Positions 9,387 to 18,069 of a stretch of 64,000 bases of DNA are shown here, piece by piece (position 1 is the first letter of the stretch; every line of letters begins with the position of its first letter). The translations under genes and the position numbers were made by a program. Source of the stretch: Bin55 sp965205545 (GTDB lineage: Bacteria; Pseudomonadota; Gammaproteobacteria; Pseudomonadales; Azotimanducaceae); contig OZ242170.1 of the NCBI GenBank assembly GCA_965205545.1, positions 1,116,001-1,180,000 of the forward strand. The letters run 5' to 3'. Under the pieces are notes generated by a model. It was not told the origin of the DNA. It did not search any database and saw only the letters and a list, made by a program, of their open reading frames with translations.

Positions 9387-10058
9387 ATGTCTCGACACAT
9401 TTCCGGCGAGTATGACAAGGAACTAGACTCGCTTCAATCAACCTTCACAATGCTTGGTGGCTTGGCTGAACAGCAACTGGACAAAGCCATGCGAGCGTTT
9501 CTCACCAACGATTCCAATCTTGCGGCCGAGGTGAAGACCACGGAGCTGCAAATCAATCGACACGCCGTTGAGTTGGACCGGAGCGCAACTTTCGTAATAG
9601 CGCGCCGTCAGCCTGCAGCTGCTGACTTGAGGCTCGTCGTTGGACTCCTAAAGAACAGCACTGACATTGAAAGAGTTGGAGACGAGGCGGAAAAAATTGC
9701 AAAACTGTCAGATCAGGTAAATCCATACGACTCCAGTCGGTCCTATCACAACGACTTGACCGAAATGCATGCCAAAGCGTCCATCGCCCTTCGAAATTCT
9801 CTCGACGTATATGCACGTCTCGATGTGGATAACGCTCTCAAGACAATCGCTGCCGACCGCGAAATCGATGAGCTTTACGACACAGTAGTTAAGCTTGCAA
9901 TCGATGAAATGTCCAAGAATCACACAACGCTCACCAACGACCTAGCGATCATTTGGGTGGCACGGTCCCTAGAACGAATTAGCGACCACGCAAAGAACAT
10001 CTGCGAAAACGTCGTCTATCTTGTGCACGGCCAAACCATAATCCACAATGTCAAATGA
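9387..10058 (+). CDS. phoU: Phosphate signalling protein PhoU
   Basis: A 223-residue all-helical protein made of two PhoU three-helix repeats (about 15-110 and 118-215). Acidic motifs such as DIERVGDEAEKIA and LERISDHAKNICE bind metal clusters in the family. PhoU links PstB to PhoR, keeping the kinase off when phosphate is plentiful and limiting uptake. It is the last gene of the operon, 18 bases after pstB. The length is typical. The next gene is convergent, and I saw no strong terminator in the short gap. Confidence 0.95.
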   Translation: MSRHISGEYDKELDSLQSTFTMLGGLAEQQLDKAMRAFLTNDSNLAAEVKTTELQINRHAVELDRSATFVIARRQPAAADLRLVVGLLKNSTDIERVGDEAEKIAKLSDQVNPYDSSRSYHNDLTEMHAKASIALRNSLDVYARLDVDNALKTIAADREIDELYDTVVKLAIDEMSKNHTTLTNDLAIIWVARSLERISDHAKNICENVVYLVHGQTIIHNVK

Positions 10059-10103
10059 CAGTCTTGCCTGGGCGAAATCATCCGGTCAGCGCGATCCGAT
10101 GGC

Positions 10104-10889
10104 TCAACGTTTCACGGTACCAGCTTGTGCCAAGTGAGTGCCTCCGTCCATGATCAGGCATTCACCGGTCACCACATCGGCACCCGTAATGAAGAACAGA
10201 ATTCCCTGAGCGATCTGGTCCGGCGTCGAGGCAACTCTCAGGGGAGCGGTGGATTCGATTCGCTGCTTTGCAGCTGCATAGGCCTCGCTCCCCAACCCCT
10301 GCTCTAACCAATCTCCTTGAATAAATCCCGGGCATATGCAATTTACGCGGATTTGCGGTCCCAAGGCCCGGGCCAGAGATAGCGTCATCGTAATCAATGC
10401 ACCCTTGGAGGCAGCATAGGCTATGGAGCTGCCGACACCCATGACGCCTGCAACGGAAGATACGTTGACAACGCTTCCGCACCCTCCTTGTCGCATTGCG
10501 GGAACGACCGCTCGAGTCATCTGGTACGGTCCCACGGTATTGACCGAATAAATGTCGAGAAAATCCTGTTTTGATAGTCCATCGAGATTGTCGTGTGGAT
10601 TGAATTTGGTGGTTCCCGCATTGTTTATCAAAGCATCTATGCGACCCCATTTCTGCAAAGTCGCGTCAACCAAAGCTCTGCATTGAGTGTCATCGGCAAC
10701 GTCCGCTCGAACGACTAGAGTCTCGACTCCCAGCGATTCACACTCCTCCTGAGTGGTTCGTGCACCGGTTTCGTTGCGCGAGTAGTTGATGGCCACATGA
10801 CTTCCCAACTCCGCCAGCTGTCGGGCACACGCCGCCCCTACTCCAGACGATGACCCGGTAACAATTGCCACTCCGTTCTGCATGTCCAT
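10104..10889 (-). CDS. Short-chain dehydrogenase/reductase (SDR)
   Basis: A 261-residue classical SDR resembling 3-oxoacyl-ACP reductases, oxidising or reducing a hydroxyl/keto group with NAD(P). I choose ATG at 10889 because AGGAG lies about ten bases upstream and the cofactor motif TGSSSGVGAA then sits near residue 11. The frame remains open further upstream to 10961. NNAG and the catalytic Ser, Tyr and Lys (NVSSVAG then YAASKGA) are present. The C-terminus has the usual ECLIMDGG-type ending. It stands alone, convergent with phoU, and the substrate is unknown. Confidence 0.85.
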   Translation of the reverse strand: MDMQNGVAIVTGSSSGVGAACARQLAELGSHVAINYSRNETGARTTQEECESLGVETLVVRADVADDTQCRALVDATLQKWGRIDALINNAGTTKFNPHDNLDGLSKQDFLDIYSVNTVGPYQMTRAVVPAMRQGGCGSVVNVSSVAGVMGVGSSIAYAASKGALITMTLSLARALGPQIRVNCICPGFIQGDWLEQGLGSEAYAAAKQRIESTAPLRVASTPDQIAQGILFFITGADVVTGECLIMDGGTHLAQAGTVKR

Positions 10890-11061
10890 GCTGATTTCTC
10901 CTACAATCCTGCAACCCAAATTCCTATTCAATGTAGAGTAATGCAGAACTTCAAGCCGCACCTGTTGAACACGTCGCCGTTGCCTGTCTTGTGGTCTGAA
11001 GCTCAGTTGAATTAGATTCAGGCTGAGAGATCAGCAGCGTGGAACATTCCCAGGCAACTCT

Positions 11062-11709
11062 ATGAACACACAACTCAAAGCGATTCTGTGGGATTTTGGT
11101 GGAGTCTTCACGACAAGTCCATTTGAAGCTTTTGCTCGATTCGAGAAGGAACGGAATCTTCCAGACAATTTCATTCGAAAGGTCAATTCCACGAATCACG
11201 AAACAAACGCGTGGGCGCAATTTGAGTCAAGCAAGATCTCGCATGAGCAATTCGACCGCATGTTCGAACAGGAGAGTCGCGAACTCGGCCATCCTATAAA
11301 GGGATCTGACGTACTCTTGCTCCTCTCGGGCCAAGTGAGACCTCGTATGGTTCAAGCTCTCCGGGAATGCAAGAAGCACTATTCCGTCGGTTGCATCACC
11401 AACAACATGAAGCCTGCCACAACCAGCGATGAGAGCGCGTCATGGCCACCGTCCGAAACGGCGAAAATAATGCAATTGTTCGACACGATAGTCGAGTCTA
11501 GCGTCGAAGGAGTACGTAAACCCGATCCGCGCATCTACAACATTGCTTGCGATCGACTTAGCTGCAGTCCCAACCAATGTGTTTATCTGGATGATCTCGG
11601 CATAAACCTGAAACCTGCCCGAGCCATGGGAATGATCACAATCAAGGTTGTGGAACCCGATGTCGCAATACAAGAGCTAACTGATGCCACGGGGCTTGTC
11701 TTCCCATAG
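11062..11709 (+). CDS. HAD-superfamily hydrolase (YihX/ACAD10-like)
   Basis: A 215-residue haloacid dehalogenase-like protein. Motif I near residue 11 reads DFGGVFTT: the nucleophile Asp is present but the second Asp of the usual DxD is Gly. This is a known variation in the YihX- and ACAD10/epoxide-hydrolase-N-terminal-like branch. Motif II is CITNN near residue 113. Motif III and the acidic motif IV appear as KPDPRIY and VYLDDLGINLKPARAMGM. The small helical cap (about 18-85) fits subfamily IA. Substrate unknown: it could be a sugar phosphatase, and the convergent kinase gene nearby is compatible with that (weak inference). Confidence 0.8.
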   Translation: MNTQLKAILWDFGGVFTTSPFEAFARFEKERNLPDNFIRKVNSTNHETNAWAQFESSKISHEQFDRMFEQESRELGHPIKGSDVLLLLSGQVRPRMVQALRECKKHYSVGCITNNMKPATTSDESASWPPSETAKIMQLFDTIVESSVEGVRKPDPRIYNIACDRLSCSPNQCVYLDDLGINLKPARAMGMITIKVVEPDVAIQELTDATGLVFP

Positions 11710-11746
11710 GCTTGGATTGCGCAGTATCAGAGGCATTCGTCAAAGG

Positions 11747-12640
11747 CTAAACCGAAGTAAGAAACTCGAGAACTTCCTCACGTCGCGGAATCGATGTCGC
11801 GGCTCCGGTCGTGGTTACAGCAAGTGCGCCAGCAGCAGAAGCTTCCCTGAGTGCTACTTCCAGGGGTTCCGATCTTAGTAGTGCCGCCATGTAGAACCCT
11901 ATGAACGCGTCGCCAGCAGCGGTCTCGTCGACAACTTCGACCTCAAAAGCTGGCACGTATAGCTGATTGTCGCCGTGTCCGTGGCGCAAGCCTAGCCTTC
12001 CCAGCGTCAGAATCACCTTGGTATTGGGATACTGACTTCGAATGATGTTGAAAGCGAGCTCGTGATTGTCGGTTTGTGCGACCGCCATAGACTCAATCTC
12101 ATTGACGATCAGCAACGACACGTAGTCGTACAGGTATGTGCTCTCGCGACCGTCGACAGGCGCAACATTAAAGGCAACGTTCACGTTACCTAAAGCAGCC
12201 GATTTCAGTACAAAATCCAAGTCGTTTATCTCGTTCTGCACCAGCAACCAATCGTCAGTTTCTAACAAGCTGACGGCAGCTTCGACCTGTTCCTTACTGA
12301 CGCGGCGATTTGCGCCTCCCGTTATGAAAATCGCGTTGCGACCCTGTGCATCGACTTGAATAATTGCGGAGCCAGAAGCGGAATCGATGGTGCGAATGTA
12401 GGAAACGTCCACTCCAGATCCGCTAAGTACATCGACGAGACTGCCTCCATCGGTGCCCACGCATCCAACATGGATAACTTCAGCTCCGGCACGTGCGGCA
12501 GCAAGTGACTGATTCAGCCCCTTGCCTCCAGGATGGATCTCGTGTCCCAAGCTGGTTACAGTCTCGCCAGCACGGGCAATGTTCTGAACGTGGTAGACGT
12601 TGTCGACGCACAAGGAACCCAAATTAACCAGCTTGGGCAT
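11747..12640 (-). CDS. Ribokinase-like PfkB family sugar kinase
   Basis: A 297-residue PfkB-family kinase most like ribokinase (RbsK), which phosphorylates a sugar at its CH2OH group using ATP. Visible motifs are the N-terminal GGKGLNQSLAAARAGA (about residues 38-53), the GCVGTDGG strand-turn, and the C-terminal anion hole with catalytic Asp in DETAAGDAFIGF (about residue 240). The length is typical. Its start lies 15 bases after the MoaD-like gene stop, so it is probably the last gene of the molybdenum hydroxylase operon. This suggests the operon may deal with a nucleoside- or sugar-derived compound. Substrate assignment remains uncertain. Confidence 0.85.
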   Translation of the reverse strand: MPKLVNLGSLCVDNVYHVQNIARAGETVTSLGHEIHPGGKGLNQSLAAARAGAEVIHVGCVGTDGGSLVDVLSGSGVDVSYIRTIDSASGSAIIQVDAQGRNAIFITGGANRRVSKEQVEAAVSLLETDDWLLVQNEINDLDFVLKSAALGNVNVAFNVAPVDGRESTYLYDYVSLLIVNEIESMAVAQTDNHELAFNIIRSQYPNTKVILTLGRLGLRHGHGDNQLYVPAFEVEVVDETAAGDAFIGFYMAALLRSEPLEVALREASAAGALAVTTTGAATSIPRREEVLEFLTSV

Positions 12641-12655
12641 GTGTCTAGGCTTGGG

Positions 12656-12898
12656 TCAGCCGCCTTCGATACGTTGCATGAAGAAGACCTCGCTCTGCGG
12701 TCCTATTTTCTCCAGCCAGGCATCCTGGTAGATCTGGCCATCGATCGCTACTGCGGTCTTTTCCAGAACCTCGTCAATTCCGGGCCAACGCCGGTTCAGT
12801 TCTTGGAGCAAGCTGCGAAACGAATTGCAGTCTACTTCGAGCTCGCGCTCGCCGTTGGTATGCGAAAGCAAGTGGTCGGGGAATACTACCTTAGCCAA
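12656..12898 (-). CDS. MoaD/ThiS-family sulfur-carrier-like protein
   Basis: An 80-residue protein with the size, beta-grasp pattern and C-terminal Gly-Gly of MoaD/ThiS sulfur carriers. The last residues are MQRIEGG and nothing follows the GG. Such proteins carry sulfur as a C-terminal thiocarboxylate for molybdopterin or thiamine synthesis. It lies between the large subunit of a molybdenum hydroxylase (79 bases upstream) and a ribokinase-like gene (15 bases downstream), on the same strand. A dedicated role in making or sulfurating the molybdenum cofactor of that enzyme is plausible but unproven. The segment LNRRWPGIDEVL is typical of MoaD-like helix alpha-1. Confidence 0.7.
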   Translation of the reverse strand: MAKVVFPDHLLSHTNGERELEVDCNSFRSLLQELNRRWPGIDEVLEKTAVAIDGQIYQDAWLEKIGPQSEVFFMQRIEGG

Positions 12899-12977
12899 AA
12901 CTGCAAGCCGATCATGTCAGACTCGCGTCAAATCCAATGGGTTGCCAGCTGATTGTGCACCCCTATGGGAATCGACG

Positions 12978-15200
12978 CTAGGCATTCTCTTCAATTGCTT
13001 CCAACACTCGCGGCGGCGAAAGGGGCAAGTCATTGATTCGAAAGCCAAGAAGGTCGCGAACCGCATTCGAAGTCGCCGCCAAAGGCGCAACTATCGGAGT
13101 CTCGCCGACTCCGCGTACTCCATAAGGATGCGACGGATTCGGTACTTCCACAATCTGACATTCGATCATCGGCATGTCCGATGCGACGGGAACTCGATAG
13201 TCGAGAAAACCTGCATTCTCCATGACCCCATCTCGATCGTATATGTACTCCTCGTTCAAAGCCCATCCGAGTCCCTGAACAGCGCCTCCCTGCATCTGGC
13301 CCTCCACGTAGGCTGGATGTATGGCTCGACCGGCATCTTGCACGGCAGTAAACGCCAACACGTCCACTTTGCCAGTGTCTCTGTCCAGCACTACATCGGT
13401 CCAATTTACAGAGAACGAAGCACCCGGACCTTGCGCATTGAGACTCGCACGACCCAAGAGGGGTCCACCAGTTCGACCCGCAGATCGCGCAATGTCCGCC
13501 AAGGACAATGGCTTTACGTCAGCATTGACTCCCGGTTTTGGAACTGCACGCCCGTCCTGCCAATCCACTTGCTCGACATCCAAGTCCCAAGTCAACGCAG
13601 CGCGTTCCTTGCACTGCGCAATGATGTCCTCGCAGGCTTGCACTACAGCTAGACCAGTTGCAAATGTCGTTCTGCTGCCACCAGTGACATTGCAGAAGCC
13701 TGTAGCTTCGGTGTCTCCAACATGCGCATTGATGGTCTCGTAGGGAACACCAAGCGTTTCCGCAGCCATCAGGCACATTGACGCTCGAGAACCACCAATA
13801 TCGGGATTGCCTTCCATGATTGTCACGCCACCGTTCTCGGCGATCCGTACTTCAGCGCTCGATTGCATTCCGATGTTGAACCAAAATCCAACCGCAACAC
13901 CTCGACCTACGCCAGTGTCAGGCTGTTTGACATAGTTTGGATGCTTCTTGGCGGCCTTGAGGCACTCTACGAGTCCAATTGCCGGAAAACGAGGGCCATA
14001 GGGCGCAACGGTGCCTTCATCTGCTGCGTTCTTGAGACGCAAATCGATGGGATCCATGCCGATCTTGCGTGCTACTTCGTCAATCGTGCATTCCATGCCG
14101 TGCATAGATTGAGGCGCGCCAGGTGCGCGATATGCCGCAACCTTGGGCTTGTTGACGAGAACGTCGAGCCCTTCAATTCGGAAATTCTCCAAGTTGTAGG
14201 GCGCCAATACCGACATGCATCCAGGTCCAACAGGCGCGCCAGGAAATGCGCCGGCTTCGTAGGCTAGCCAAGCCGTAGCAGCAGTAATCGTCCCGTCGTT
14301 CTTCGCGCCAACCTTTATTCGGCATAGCGTTGCTGATGTTGGCCCTGTGGCTCGGAACACTTCCTCTCGACTCATGACCATCTTTACGGGTCTGCCTGAT
14401 ATCTCGGATAGTTTGACCGCAATAGGCTCGAGATAAATGGTGGTCTTGCCGCCGAATCCCCCTCCGATCTCGGAGGGAATTACCTTGATGTCCGATACCT
14501 TCTTGTCAAGAACTCCCGCGGTCATGCTTCTCACATCAAACTGGCCCTGCGTGCTACACCACACCGTCGCTCGACCACCTTCATTGATGGTTGCTACACA
14601 GGCGTGTGGCTCGATGTATCCCTGATGTGCCGTGGGCACTCTGTAGGCGTTTTCGACTACTACATCGGCCTCTGCAAATCCCTTGTCTACGTCTCCACGT
14701 TCAAAGGACTGTTTCGCCGCTACGTTGCTTGGCGCAAGTGAACGGTCGCCATTGGTGTACATGTTTTCGTTTACTAGCGTTGCGCCTTCTGCGATTGCAT
14801 CATCTATGGAGAGCACCGGGCTCAATGGTTCATATTCCACGTGTATAAGTTCCAATGCGCGTTCAGCAATGTCCGGCGTGCGTGCGGCAACGGCCGCAAC
14901 CGCATGCCCGTGGTACAGAGCCTTTTCGCGGGCCAGAATATTGATGCTTAGGTCGTTGGCTCCTTCTTGGGGAAGGTCGTTTCCGCTAATTGCTGCGTGA
15001 ACTCCATCCAATTGCAATGCTTTGGAAACGTCAACGCTCTTGATGCGCGCGTGTGCATGCGGGCTTCTGAGAATTTTTGCATGCACCATGCCAGGTAGAG
15101 CCATGTCCGCGCCAAAGTTGGCGCGGCCAGTTACTTTGTCTACTCCGTCCGGTCGAACCGGTCGGGTTCCGATTGCTTTCAATTCCACTGCTTCAGCCAC
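12978..15200 (-). CDS. Xanthine dehydrogenase family molybdopterin-binding (large) subunit
   Basis: The 740-residue catalytic subunit of a molybdenum hydroxylase. These enzymes hydroxylate a carbon of an aromatic, heterocyclic or aldehyde substrate using water. The N-terminal domain starts with RPDGVDKVTG and LRSPHAHARI. The cofactor-binding part has GGGFGGKT (about residue 248) and YRAPGAPQS (about 355), and the catalytic Glu region is GVRGVGETP near the C-terminus (about 705). The CO-dehydrogenase active-site Cys loop is not seen, so this is not a true CoxL. It closes the FAD / 2Fe-2S / Mo gene order and starts 14 bases after the iron-sulfur subunit. Substrate unknown: purine, nicotinate or aldehyde are all possible. 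Confidence 0.9.
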   Translation of the reverse strand: MAEAVELKAIGTRPVRPDGVDKVTGRANFGADMALPGMVHAKILRSPHAHARIKSVDVSKALQLDGVHAAISGNDLPQEGANDLSINILAREKALYHGHAVAAVAARTPDIAERALELIHVEYEPLSPVLSIDDAIAEGATLVNENMYTNGDRSLAPSNVAAKQSFERGDVDKGFAEADVVVENAYRVPTAHQGYIEPHACVATINEGGRATVWCSTQGQFDVRSMTAGVLDKKVSDIKVIPSEIGGGFGGKTTIYLEPIAVKLSEISGRPVKMVMSREEVFRATGPTSATLCRIKVGAKNDGTITAATAWLAYEAGAFPGAPVGPGCMSVLAPYNLENFRIEGLDVLVNKPKVAAYRAPGAPQSMHGMECTIDEVARKIGMDPIDLRLKNAADEGTVAPYGPRFPAIGLVECLKAAKKHPNYVKQPDTGVGRGVAVGFWFNIGMQSSAEVRIAENGGVTIMEGNPDIGGSRASMCLMAAETLGVPYETINAHVGDTEATGFCNVTGGSRTTFATGLAVVQACEDIIAQCKERAALTWDLDVEQVDWQDGRAVPKPGVNADVKPLSLADIARSAGRTGGPLLGRASLNAQGPGASFSVNWTDVVLDRDTGKVDVLAFTAVQDAGRAIHPAYVEGQMQGGAVQGLGWALNEEYIYDRDGVMENAGFLDYRVPVASDMPMIECQIVEVPNPSHPYGVRGVGETPIVAPLAATSNAVRDLLGFRINDLPLSPPRVLEAIEENA

Positions 15201-15214
15201 GAATATCCTCCTAC

Positions 15215-15697
15215 CTATCTACTTTGGGCAAGTTCCTGCGCTGCATCTTGCACTGCTCGCACGATCTTGTCGTATCCAGTACATCGGCACAGATTTCCCG
15301 CCAACCAGTAGCGAATTGTTGTCTCATCCGGATTTGGGTTCTTGTCAAGCAAAGCTTTTGCGGCGACGATGAACCCTGGAGTGCATATGCCACATTGAAG
15401 TGCCGCGTGTTCGAGGAACTTCTGCTGCACAACGTGCAGTCCATCGGCATCCGCTATACCTTCGATGGTAGCTACTTCCTTGCCATGCGCTTCCGCACCA
15501 AGCACCAAGCACGAGCAAACGAGCCTGCCATCGAGCAGCACGGTACAAGCGCCGCAATCTCCCGTGCCACATCCCTCTTTGGTGCCGGTCAGTCCCAACT
15601 CATCACGCAGCAGGTCCAACAACGATTGCTGGGCCTCGCATAGAGCCTCTTCCGGTTGTCCATTGACTGTCGTCGAAACATGAATCTTGCTCATCAA
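15215..15697 (-). CDS. Molybdenum hydroxylase 2Fe-2S subunit
   Basis: A 160-residue iron-sulfur subunit with both expected clusters. The plant-ferredoxin-like N-terminal domain has GCGTGDCGACTVLLDG and the following Cys in LVCSC (about residues 42-62). The C-terminal helical domain has QCGICTPGF and the paired CRC in GNLCRCTGY (about residues 96-142). It passes electrons from the molybdenum centre to FAD in the neighbouring subunit. Its size and composition match CoxS/HcrC-type small subunits. It lies 36 bases after the FAD subunit gene and 14 bases before the large subunit gene. Confidence 0.95.
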   Translation of the reverse strand: MMSKIHVSTTVNGQPEEALCEAQQSLLDLLRDELGLTGTKEGCGTGDCGACTVLLDGRLVCSCLVLGAEAHGKEVATIEGIADADGLHVVQQKFLEHAALQCGICTPGFIVAAKALLDKNPNPDETTIRYWLAGNLCRCTGYDKIVRAVQDAAQELAQSR

Positions 15698-15733
15698 TCT
15701 ATCCCTACTCTTGCTTTCACTCTTTCCTTCTAG

Positions 15734-16609
15734 TTATGCCAAAGCGCGTTCTTTGGCGATTGCGCCCGCTCGTCTGCAAAGCACTCCAACCACATGCCTT
15801 CGGTATTCCACGGTCCCACGCTTGTCCGTGATGGGAGATGCCGCCTCGCTACAAGCCGCTTCTGCTGCACGCAAGTCTCCATCGTCGACCTTGGTCCCAA
15901 CAAGCGCTTGAGCGGCTGCTGGAACCAGCAATGCTGTTGGCGCTACAGCACCAATGCTCACGCGAGCGCGTGTGCACACTTCACCTTGGTCGAAGGTAAC
16001 GGACACGCCAGCCCCTGCCACCGCAATGTCCATTTCCGTCCTCGGTATGAAACGCAAGTAGGCATCGCCGGTACGGAGAGGCGGGCGAGGAATCTTCAAA
16101 CCCACGAGGAACTCTTCAGAGCTCATGCAATTAGTTCCAACGCCGGTTAGGAAGTCCTCTACTGGCACTTCACGATTGCCTGATTGTGAAGCTATTACGC
16201 AGACTGCAGAGTTGGCAATCAATGCTGGAATTGTGTCTCCGGCCGGTGAAGAGTTGCAGAGGTTTCCCCCAATGCTCGCTCGACCCTGGATTTGCGTCGA
16301 CCCAATCAGGTCGGCAGATTCCAGCAATCCTGGCAGCAATGATTTCAATTCGTCGTTCTCGTTCAAGATTCCGGACGGTATTGCAGCCCCAATGAAAATC
16401 TCTTCATCACCAATGTTGACCTCGTTGGTCTCTGCAAGATGTTTGACGTCGACGAGCAACCTAGGCTCATTGTCGAACGATCTCATTTGCACAATGACGT
16501 CCGTTCCCCCAGCCAATAACTGGGTGCGTTCCCCGTTGCCAGCCGCGGTGGCTAACACGGACAGAACTTCGTCAATAGACGTAGGCGCAACATATGCGTA
16601 AGTGCTCAT
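15734..16609 (-). CDS. Molybdenum hydroxylase FAD-binding subunit
   Basis: A 291-residue flavoprotein of the CoxM/HcrB type. The FAD motifs are LLAGGTDVIVQM (about residues 35-46) and the second glycine-rich motif TQIQGRASIGGNLCNSSPAGD (about 102-122). The C-terminal CO_deh_flav_C domain follows (about 175-285). It hands electrons from the 2Fe-2S subunit to an acceptor such as NAD or a quinone. It is the first gene of the minus-strand operon that continues with the iron-sulfur and molybdenum subunits, and is divergent from pepQ over about 130 bases. Confidence 0.93.
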   Translation of the reverse strand: MSTYAYVAPTSIDEVLSVLATAAGNGERTQLLAGGTDVIVQMRSFDNEPRLLVDVKHLAETNEVNIGDEEIFIGAAIPSGILNENDELKSLLPGLLESADLIGSTQIQGRASIGGNLCNSSPAGDTIPALIANSAVCVIASQSGNREVPVEDFLTGVGTNCMSSEEFLVGLKIPRPPLRTGDAYLRFIPRTEMDIAVAGAGVSVTFDQGEVCTRARVSIGAVAPTALLVPAAAQALVGTKVDDGDLRAAEAACSEAASPITDKRGTVEYRRHVVGVLCRRAGAIAKERALA

Positions 16610-16742
16610 TGGTGCTCCGTCGGTGGCCGCTGATACTTGTCCCGAATTTTACACATGAGTCAATCGCTGCCTAGAAACGCCATTGAATGCTTGCAAAGTA
16701 AAATCGAACGCGCAACACACCCATCGCTTCCACCATACCTGC

Positions 16743-18065
16743 ATGAATGAAGAGAGCTATAAAGCCCATTTGGACTTCCTTGCTGCAGAGTGGTCGGACG
16801 TTCTAGAAGAAAACGATTTCGATTCTGTAGTAGTCGCTGCGGGCGAAAACTCGTACTACTACGCGGACGACCAGGAACCAACGTTTCATGCGAACCCACA
16901 CATTCTTCGTTGGATCATCGAGGAGAAGTGCGAACACTGCGTAGTAACATTCAAGATTGGCGAAAAACCTCATGTACATTGGTTCACACCAGCGGACTAC
17001 TGGTACTTGCCTTCCTCTATTCCGAATTGGGTGGCCTCCAGTTTTGAATGTCAAGTTCACACAACGGTAGAGGGTCTTCACAAGGCGTGTGCTGAATCGC
17101 TTGCACGAAGTCACCGGACAGCATACATAGGACCGGAACCCTCAACACTCCTGACCCACCAAAACATACAACCAGCAAGTGCGAGGCTTTTGAGCCAGCT
17201 AGATTACGGTCGAGCCTACAAGACGCCATTCGAGATCGATTGCATGGCCAATGCATCGGGCGTAGGAGTCAGGGGACACATAGCTGCAAGGGACGCCTTC
17301 TTTGATGGCGCCAGCGAATTCGACGTTCATGCTGCGTATCTTTCGGCGAGCAGACAGAGCTACCACGAACTGCCTTACCCCAGCATCGTTGGAATAAACG
17401 AACATGCGAGCACGTTGCACTACCAACATTACGACACTGAACCGCCTACGCAACACCGCACCCTGCTCATCGATGCAGGGGGAAAGTACAACTGCTATCA
17501 CTCTGACATAACTCGTACCTACAGCTTAGATACGCACCTCGACTTTAAAGCGTTTGTCCGCACGGTAGAGGAGCTTCAGCAGCGGCTGGTTGCCGAAATG
17601 AACGAGTTTGAAAACTTCGTTGAACTGCACGAGAGGACACATCAATTTGTGGCGCAAGCACTTGTCGATCACGGTCTAGTGAACTGCAGTCCGTCGTCTG
17701 CGTATGAGCAAGAGTTGACAGACATTTTCTACCCCCATGGAACCGGACATTTGCTGGGCCTGCAGACCCACGACGTGGGCGGACACTTGATCGAAAGAGA
17801 CGGAACGATCGCAAATCCGCCTGATCGGTTTCCATCTCTTCGACTGACTCGAAGAATCGAACCCTCCATGGTGTTTACCGTTGAACCAGGAATCTACTTC
17901 ATACCCATACTTCTACGCGGAGCTGCCGGGCACAAAGACATTAACTGGTCCAAAGTCGAGCAGTTTTTGCCATACGGAGGCGTTCGCATCGAGGACAATG
18001 TGCTAGTGGAGACCGAGACGGTAAGGAACTTGACTCGCGAGGCGTTCCAGTTCGAATTGTCGTAG
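16743..18065 (+). CDS. pepQ: Xaa-Pro dipeptidase PepQ
   Basis: A 440-residue M24-family dipeptidase that cleaves Xaa-Pro dipeptides in the cytoplasm with two metal ions. E. coli PepQ has 443 residues. I place the start at ATG 16743, where MNEESYKAH aligns with PepQ; the frame is open 60 bases further up without similarity. Metal ligands fall in order: two Asp in LLIDAGGKYNCYHSDITR (about 243 and 254), His in HGTGHLLGLQTHDVGG (about 337), Glu in FTVEPGIYF and Glu in GGVRIEDN. It is convergent with holB, four bases between stops. Related PepQ/OPAA enzymes also hydrolyse organophosphates as a side activity. Confidence 0.93.
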   Translation: MNEESYKAHLDFLAAEWSDVLEENDFDSVVVAAGENSYYYADDQEPTFHANPHILRWIIEEKCEHCVVTFKIGEKPHVHWFTPADYWYLPSSIPNWVASSFECQVHTTVEGLHKACAESLARSHRTAYIGPEPSTLLTHQNIQPASARLLSQLDYGRAYKTPFEIDCMANASGVGVRGHIAARDAFFDGASEFDVHAAYLSASRQSYHELPYPSIVGINEHASTLHYQHYDTEPPTQHRTLLIDAGGKYNCYHSDITRTYSLDTHLDFKAFVRTVEELQQRLVAEMNEFENFVELHERTHQFVAQALVDHGLVNCSPSSAYEQELTDIFYPHGTGHLLGLQTHDVGGHLIERDGTIANPPDRFPSLRLTRRIEPSMVFTVEPGIYFIPILLRGAAGHKDINWSKVEQFLPYGGVRIEDNVLVETETVRNLTREAFQFELS

Positions 18066-18069
18066 TTTT

